NCBI GenBank assembly: GCA_964448105.1
Contig: CAYUVK010000146.1
Coordinates: 1 to 10,153, forward strand
DNA length: 10,153 bases
Source: CAVQBP01 sp964448105
GTDB taxonomy: Bacteria > Bacteroidota > Ignavibacteria > Ignavibacteriales > Ignavibacteriaceae
Reading direction: 5' to 3'
Shown here: piece by piece, positions 5,742-10,153 of the stretch
Layout of the letters: each line of letters starts with the position of its first letter
Position numbering within the stretch: the first letter of the stretch is position 1
Program-made: the position numbers and the translations under genes
Notes under the pieces: model-generated
What the model was told of the DNA's origin: nothing
Databases searched by the model: none
What the model saw: only the letters and a program-made list of their open reading frames with translations

Positions 5742-7266
5742 ATGAAAGATAAACCAGGGTTAACAAGAAGAAAATTTATTTCAAATATAAGTACTTCGGC
5801 AGCTACAATTCCTTTACTGAATTTAAGCAATGTGTTTAATATTCATTCTGCAGAAAAAGAAGAATTAAAAATAAAAAGAATTTCAGATTCAAAGCAGCCT
5901 AATATAATTTTTATTCTAAGTGATGATCATCGTTATGATTTTATGAGTTTCATGGGAAAACCTTCTTTTCTAAAAACTCCTGCTATGGATAAAATGTCAA
6001 AAGAAGGGGTACAATTTGAAAACACTTTTGTAACAACATCACTTTGTTTCCCAAGCAGAGCTTCAATTTTAACCGGGCAATATTCTAGTAAGCATGGTGT
6101 TATAGATAATGATTCACCTGAACCTACAAACAATATTTATTTTCCTGAATACTTGCGAAAACTAGGTTATGAAACGGCTTTTATCGGCAAATGGCATATG
6201 GGAAATATTTCTGATGAACCCCGCAAAGGATTTGATAAATGGATTAGTTTTAAAGGGCAGGGAGTATATTACAATCCTGATTTGAATATAGATGGTAAGC
6301 ATGTTAAACGTGAGGGATATATTACAGATATTTTAACCGATTATGCTATTGAATGGATTAATAAAAGGAGAGATAAACCTTTCTTCCTATATCTTTCGCA
6401 CAAAGCTATACACGCAATGTTCGAACCTGCTAAAAGACACCTCGGTATTTTTGATAATGTAAAAATAACATCCAGAAAGTATGGAAAATACCAGACAGAA
6501 TTATGAAGGAAAACCTTTATGGGTTCATGCTCAAAGATACGGATGGCACGGAGTTGATTATCTTTACCAGGGGCAGATAGATTTTGATACTTTTTATAGA
6601 AGATATTGTGAAACCATCCTTGCTTTGGATGAAGGCATCGGCAAAGTTCTGGATAATCTTGAAAAAGAAAATCTCAGTAATTCAACAGTGGTTTTTTATA
6701 CTACAGATAATGGCTTCACTCTAGGTGAGCACGGACTTATCGATAAAAGACAAATGTATGAAGAGTCTATAAGGATACCTCTGCTGATGTATGCACCCGG
6801 CTTTGTGAAACCAGGACAAAAATATTCGGAAATGATTTTAAATATAGATTTTGCACCTACAATACTTGAACTTGCAGGTATGAAAAAGCCGGAGCAAATG
6901 GATGGCACTTCTTTCTTACCCTTGTTGAAAGGTGAAAATATAGATTGGAGAAAATCTTTTGTTGATGAATATTATTGGGAGAGACCTTTTCCCCATACTC
7001 CTGCGGTCTTTGGAATGAGGACAGATCAATATAAGTACATGACTTATTACGGTATTTGGGATACCGACGAACTTTACGATATTAAGAACGATCCTAAAGA
7101 AATGTTTAATCTAATTGATCTGCCTGAATATAAAGATCTGGTAAATGATTTGACGAAACAGATCTTTAGCTGGCTTGATGCAAATAATGCGAATAAAATA
7201 TTGGTAAAAAGAGCTACTAACTGGCAGGCAAATAAAAGAAAAGGTAATATTATTATTGAAGGCTAA
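5742..7266 (+). pseudogene. Secreted S1 sulfatase broken by a frameshift
   Basis: One sulfatase of about 507 residues is split into two overlapping frames: 5742-6506 and one that continues to 7266. The first part has a Tat-like N-terminus (LTRRKFISN, then a hydrophobic stretch to about residue 30), metal ligands D61-D62, and the formylglycine signature C102-F-P-S-R106. It also has GKWHMG (K150, H152) and SHKAIHA (H220, H224). The second part carries the remaining metal ligands in TTDNGFTLGEHG and a lysine in LIDKR. Similarity passes from frame one (ending DNVKI, 6453-6467) to frame two (PESMENTRQNYEGKP from 6472), so there is one extra or two missing bases between about 6466 and 6474. Neither part alone has a complete active site. 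The family hydrolyses sulfate esters on glycans, and the sequence resembles N-acetylglucosamine-6-sulfatase/mucin-desulfating types. An anaerobic-type maturase or FGE would be needed elsewhere. A sequencing error is an alternative to true decay. Confidence 0.85.
6481..7266 (+). pseudogene. C-terminal half of the frameshifted sulfatase
   Basis: This is the second reading frame of the broken sulfatase, starting at an internal ATG (6481) in the family-conserved PESMENT segment. It holds the metal-binding D-N-G motif (TTDNGF, residues 74-79 of this frame), EHG with H84, LIDKR with K89, the NIDFAPTILELAG block (121-133), and the C-terminal TDELYDIKNDPKEMFNLI region that ends sulfatase domains. It lacks the signal peptide and the formylglycine cysteine, so if translated separately it would be inactive. 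No good ribosome site precedes 6481. It is listed apart only to mark the frame change. Confidence 0.8.
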
Positions 7267-7268
7267 GT

Positions 7269-7300
7269 AATCATTTTTAATCAATGATTTCTTATCTTTT
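7269..7300 (+). terminator. Weak hairpin after the sulfatase
   Basis: AATCATT (7269-7275) and AATGATT (7283-7289) form a 7-pair stem with a 7-base loop, followed by TCTTATCTTTT, starting 3 bases after the sulfatase stop. Position and the trailing T-rich run suit an intrinsic terminator, but the stem is short with a single GC pair, so read-through into the GH3 gene at 7336 is likely. Confidence 0.35.
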
Positions 7301-7335
7301 AGCCCAATTATTAAATTTATTATCAAATAAAAATC

Positions 7336-9588
7336 ATGATCAAAAAAATATTTACAATAATTGTACTAATTACATCAAGCTTACTTGCTCAAACAGTTCG
7401 ATACAAACCTTTAATAAAAGTTGAACAAAATCAATCCTCAAACTTCACTAATAAATCTATAGAAAGAAAAATAGACAGCATACTTTCTAAGATGACTTTA
7501 AAAGAAAAAGTAGGTCAGTTAGTACAGATTGTGGGGGAACCTGAATACTTGGAAAATTTAATAAAAGAGGGAGGGGTTGGCTCAATTTTAATCGGAACAG
7601 GTATTCCAGGCGAAGTAAATAGACTGCAAAAAATTGCTATGGAATCAGGTTTGAAAATTCCTTTGGTTTTTGCTCATGATGTAATTCACGGATATTATAC
7701 AATTTATCCGATTCCTCTTGGTGAAGCAGCAAGCTGGAATCCGGACATTGTAAAGAAGGATGCTCATTTAGCTGCAATGGAAGCAGCTTCACAAGGAACT
7801 AAATGGACGTTTGCTCCTATGGTTGACATTGCGAGAGACCCGCGATGGGGCAGAATTATGGAAGGTGCCGGCGAAGATCCTTTCCTCGGAAGCATTATGG
7901 CTGCAGCCAGAGTTGAAGGTTTTCAAGGCGACGATTTAAAAGATCCCTATTCAATAGCAGCATGCGCAAAACATTTTGTTGCATACGGTGCAGCACAGGC
8001 AGGAAGAGAATATAACACTGTTGATATTTCGGAAAGAACTTTAAGAGAAATTTATCTGCCCCCTTTCAAGTCTGCCGTTGATGCAGGAGTTGCAACAATA
8101 ATGAGTGCATTTAATGATCTTAACGGGATACCTGCTTCTGCTAATTATCATACATTAACGGAAATTTTAAAAGACAAGTGGAAATTTAAAGGTCTAGTTG
8201 TAAGTGATTATAATTCTATTGGCGAATTAGTACGTCATGGAATTGCAAAAGATAAATATGAAGCCGCAGGGGAAGCTTTCTTAGCCGGTGTAGATGTTGA
8301 CATGGTTGGAAATAGAAATATTGGTGATGTTTATTCACCTAACCTGGAAAAGCTAGTGATTAATGGTGAGGTTAGTATTGATAAAATTAACCAATCGGTA
8401 AAAAGAGTCCTTAGAGTAAAATTTAAATTAGATCTGTTTGAACATCCATATACTGATACAACATTTTATAAAACATATCTAATAAGTAAAGAAGAAAGAG
8501 AAAATATAGTAAGAAAATCTGCCGATGAATCAATTGTTCTGCTGAAAAATACAAATAATATTCTTCCTATTAAAAAAGATATCGGTTCCATTGCATTAAT
8601 CGGCCCTTTAGCAAATGATCAAAAGGATCTTATAGGAGGCTGGTCATGTGCAGGAAACCCGGATAATGCTGTTACCGTTTTAAAGGGTATTTCTAATAAA
8701 GTTTCATCCAACACCAGGATCAATTATGTTCAAGGTTGTAATATTAATGATTCCGTTGAAACCGGTTTTGAGAAAGCTGTTAGTTCAGCAAAAAAATCTG
8801 ATTTGGTAATTTTGGTTGTTGGGGAATCAAGGAAAATGAGCGGAGAAGCTTCAAGCAGGGTTAATTTGGACTTACCCGGTGTACAGGAAAAGCTTGTTGA
8901 AAAGATTTATGGACTGGGTAAACCAACTGTAGTGATTTTAATGAATGGAAGACCACTAACAATTAACTGGATCTCGGAAAATGTACCTGCAGTTCTTGAA
9001 ACCTGGTTTTTAGGTGATCAGGCTGGTAATGCTATTGCAGATGTTTTATTTGGTGACTACAATCCTTCAGGAAAGCTGCCTGTAACTTTTCCGAGATCAG
9101 TGGGACAAATCCCTATCTTTTACAATCATAAAAATACCGGGAGGCCTGCAGAACCGAACGACAAATTTACATCAAAATATATTGATTCCCCGGTAACACC
9201 GCTTTATCCGTTTGGATATGGATTGAGCTATACAACCTTTAATTATAAAAATATAAGAATTGATAAATCAAAAATTTCTAAAAACGATTCTTTAACTGTT
9301 TCAATTGATGTAACTAATAATGGAAACCTTGAAGGGGATGAAGTAGTCCAGCTCTATATTCACGATAGAGTCCGTAGTATAACTCCACCGGTAAAAGAAT
9401 TGAAAGGGTTTAAAAAAATTCATTTGAATACAGGCGAATCAAAAACTGTTAAATTTAAGATTACCCCGGGAATGCTTTCATTTTTAAATAAAAATTTACA
9501 GCCTGTGATTGAACCCGGAATTTTTGATATTATGATTGGCGGTAATTCCGTTGATCTTTTATTAACTTCGTTTGAAGTGGAGAAATAA
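7336..9588 (+). CDS. bglX: Secreted GH3 beta-glucosidase (BglX-like)
   Basis: This intact 750-residue enzyme is close in length to E. coli BglX (765). A Sec signal peptide occupies 1-19 (basic MIKK, hydrophobic core, cleavage near LLA-Q). The GH3 N-terminal barrel spans about 45-375: SKMTLKEKVGQLVQI, RDPRWGR (167-173), KHF (212-214), and the nucleophile D291 in VVSDY. The GH3 C-terminal domain, about 400-590, carries the probable acid/base E504 in GEASSR and then the GKLPVTFPRSVGQIP segment. A fibronectin-III-like domain follows at about 655-738 (NNGNLEGDEVVQLY). Members remove non-reducing beta-glucosyl residues from oligosaccharides in the periplasm, and some act on beta-1,2-linked sophoro-oligosaccharides. 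The GH144 remnant upstream makes that substrate plausible but unproven. The start is supported by the signal peptide; the upstream sequence is A-rich without a clear Shine-Dalgarno. It is the only complete gene of the glycan cluster. The symbol reflects family likeness, not proven orthology. Confidence 0.93.
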   Translation: MIKKIFTIIVLITSSLLAQTVRYKPLIKVEQNQSSNFTNKSIERKIDSILSKMTLKEKVGQLVQIVGEPEYLENLIKEGGVGSILIGTGIPGEVNRLQKIAMESGLKIPLVFAHDVIHGYYTIYPIPLGEAASWNPDIVKKDAHLAAMEAASQGTKWTFAPMVDIARDPRWGRIMEGAGEDPFLGSIMAAARVEGFQGDDLKDPYSIAACAKHFVAYGAAQAGREYNTVDISERTLREIYLPPFKSAVDAGVATIMSAFNDLNGIPASANYHTLTEILKDKWKFKGLVVSDYNSIGELVRHGIAKDKYEAAGEAFLAGVDVDMVGNRNIGDVYSPNLEKLVINGEVSIDKINQSVKRVLRVKFKLDLFEHPYTDTTFYKTYLISKEERENIVRKSADESIVLLKNTNNILPIKKDIGSIALIGPLANDQKDLIGGWSCAGNPDNAVTVLKGISNKVSSNTRINYVQGCNINDSVETGFEKAVSSAKKSDLVILVVGESRKMSGEASSRVNLDLPGVQEKLVEKIYGLGKPTVVILMNGRPLTINWISENVPAVLETWFLGDQAGNAIADVLFGDYNPSGKLPVTFPRSVGQIPIFYNHKNTGRPAEPNDKFTSKYIDSPVTPLYPFGYGLSYTTFNYKNIRIDKSKISKNDSLTVSIDVTNNGNLEGDEVVQLYIHDRVRSITPPVKELKGFKKIHLNTGESKTVKFKITPGMLSFLNKNLQPVIEPGIFDIMIGGNSVDLLLTSFEVEK

Positions 9589-9615
9589 TAAAATTCAGGA
9601 CTTCAGTTTTAGTAT

Positions 9616-10153
9616 ATGAAGATGCTTTTTTTACTTGCTTGTTCATTAATCTTTAACACAATTCTTTTCTCCCAGCAGGACAATCCGGATAATAGCAGGA
9701 TAGTTGCCCAGGCAGGGAATGATAAAACTACGGCAGAAGAATTTAAGAACAGGTTCGATTTCAGCCCTCATCCGCGTAAAAGTGAATCACTCGATACTTC
9801 GTTAATTAAAAAGGAATATTTATATACTTTAATAGCTGAAAAGCTTATCGCGCAAAAAGCTGAATCATTAAACCTGGATACTGCTCGGGATGTAAAAGGT
9901 ATTTTAAGTTACCTGGAAAAATTATTTGTCAGGGATGCATATTATAAAACTGAAATATCCAATAAAGTAAAGATCACTTCCAAAGATATGCTTGAAGGGG
10001 AGAAGAGATATTCAAAATTGCTTGTTGCAAAGAAAGAAAAAGAGTTAGATAATAAATATTCCAATGTTCCTTATATAATCCTCGGTGAGGGAGATATTGA
10101 AAAGATAATGGATTCTCTTGGAAAAAATAATTTTAAAAAAACTTTTATTAAAT
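9616..10153 (+). CDS. SurA/PpiC-type periplasmic chaperone, 5' part
   Basis: The frame opens at ATG 9616 and stays open through the right edge (179 codons visible). The N-terminus MKMLFLLACSLIFNTILFSQ is a Sec signal with likely cleavage at about LFS-Q (19/20). After it, about residues 28-135 (IVAQAGNDKTTAEEFKNRF, then LIKKEYLYTLIAEKLIAQKAESL and a lysine-rich helical stretch) resemble the N-terminal chaperone region of SurA-like peptidyl-prolyl isomerases: a strand 'bearing the protein's own name of motif' followed by E-F, then an L-I-x-x-K-L helix. The PPIase (rotamase) domain would lie beyond the edge and is not seen. It begins 27 bases after the GH3 stop, so co-transcription is possible, though an AGGA element (9597-9600) is 15 bases from the ATG, too far to be ideal. 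The role would be folding of outer-membrane or secreted proteins. The assignment is moderate because only the N-terminal half is visible. Confidence 0.65.
   Translation, partial: MKMLFLLACSLIFNTILFSQQDNPDNSRIVAQAGNDKTTAEEFKNRFDFSPHPRKSESLDTSLIKKEYLYTLIAEKLIAQKAESLNLDTARDVKGILSYLEKLFVRDAYYKTEISNKVKITSKDMLEGEKRYSKLLVAKKEKELDNKYSNVPYIILGEGDIEKIMDSLGKNNFKKTFIK

Noticed and set aside
6460..6480. Programmed ribosomal frameshifting in the sulfatase
   Set aside because: No X-XXY-YYZ slippery heptamer, no downstream pseudoknot or hairpin is apparent, and sulfatases are not known to use recoding; decay or a read error is simpler.
8200..8215. SDY instead of SDW at the GH3 nucleophile as an unusual feature
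   Set aside because: The residue after the catalytic aspartate varies within GH3 and the other catalytic motifs are intact, so this is ordinary family variation.
9634..9645. LLAC near the N-terminus of the right-edge gene as a lipoprotein lipobox
   Set aside because: The cysteine is at residue 9, which leaves too short a signal; a longer hydrophobic stretch continues to a better cleavage site near residue 19.
1..10153. CRISPR arrays, tRNA or rRNA genes, and insertion sequences
   Set aside because: No regularly spaced direct repeats, no cloverleaf or rRNA-like stretches, and no transposase or integrase frames were found on either strand.

Overview
The window is AT-rich. Coding strands switch once: 293-4520 is on the minus strand and 4809 to the right edge is on the plus strand. 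Sec signal peptides end in A-Q or S-Q, most starts are preceded by A/T-rich sequence rather than a strong Shine-Dalgarno, and the gene content is a CHASE/HisKA_2 kinase plus GH144, sulfatase and GH3 polysaccharide genes. This fits a free-living member of the Bacteroidota/Chlorobiota group, perhaps an Ignavibacteria-like lineage. The assignment is an inference from style, not from a marker gene.

Left part (1-2909, minus strand): a membrane histidine kinase (extracytoplasmic CHASE sensor, PAS, HisKA_2, HATPase) followed 196 bases downstream by a stand-alone receiver protein with no output domain. They are the obvious candidates for a phosphorelay pair. The receiver gene ends in an AT-only hairpin that overlaps its stop codon.

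Middle (2910-4808): an AT-rich 383-base gap holds one well-formed hairpin that includes the start of a possible 27-codon reading frame. A two-gene minus-strand operon follows: an orphan ParA/MinD-type ATPase and, 4 bases downstream, a small TPR protein. No ParB or parS is visible, so this looks more like a positioning or scaffold ATPase with a partner than a plasmid partition system. To its right, a plus-strand intrinsic terminator, preceded by a long-range GC-containing helix, sits directly in front of the next gene.

Right part (4809-10153, plus strand): a carbohydrate locus showing decay. It contains (1) a GH144/'glycoamylase-like' protein retaining only about its C-terminal 255 residues, (2) a Tat-signal, formylglycine-type sulfatase broken by a frameshift near 6466-6474 that separates its metal and catalytic residues into two frames, and (3) an intact secreted GH3 beta-glucosidase. 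GH144 enzymes include endo-beta-1,2-glucanases and some GH3 enzymes act on the resulting sophoro-oligosaccharides, so the original locus may have processed a beta-1,2-glucan or a sulfated glycan. Between the GH144 remnant and the sulfatase lies a cluster of three short palindromes resembling dispersed REP-like repeats. A SurA/PpiC-type periplasmic chaperone gene begins 27 bases after GH3 and runs off the right edge.

No complete, clearly novel system is evident. The items most worth a second look are the ParA-TPR pair, the structured terminator region at 4700-4807, and the pattern of gene decay around the GH144 and sulfatase genes.
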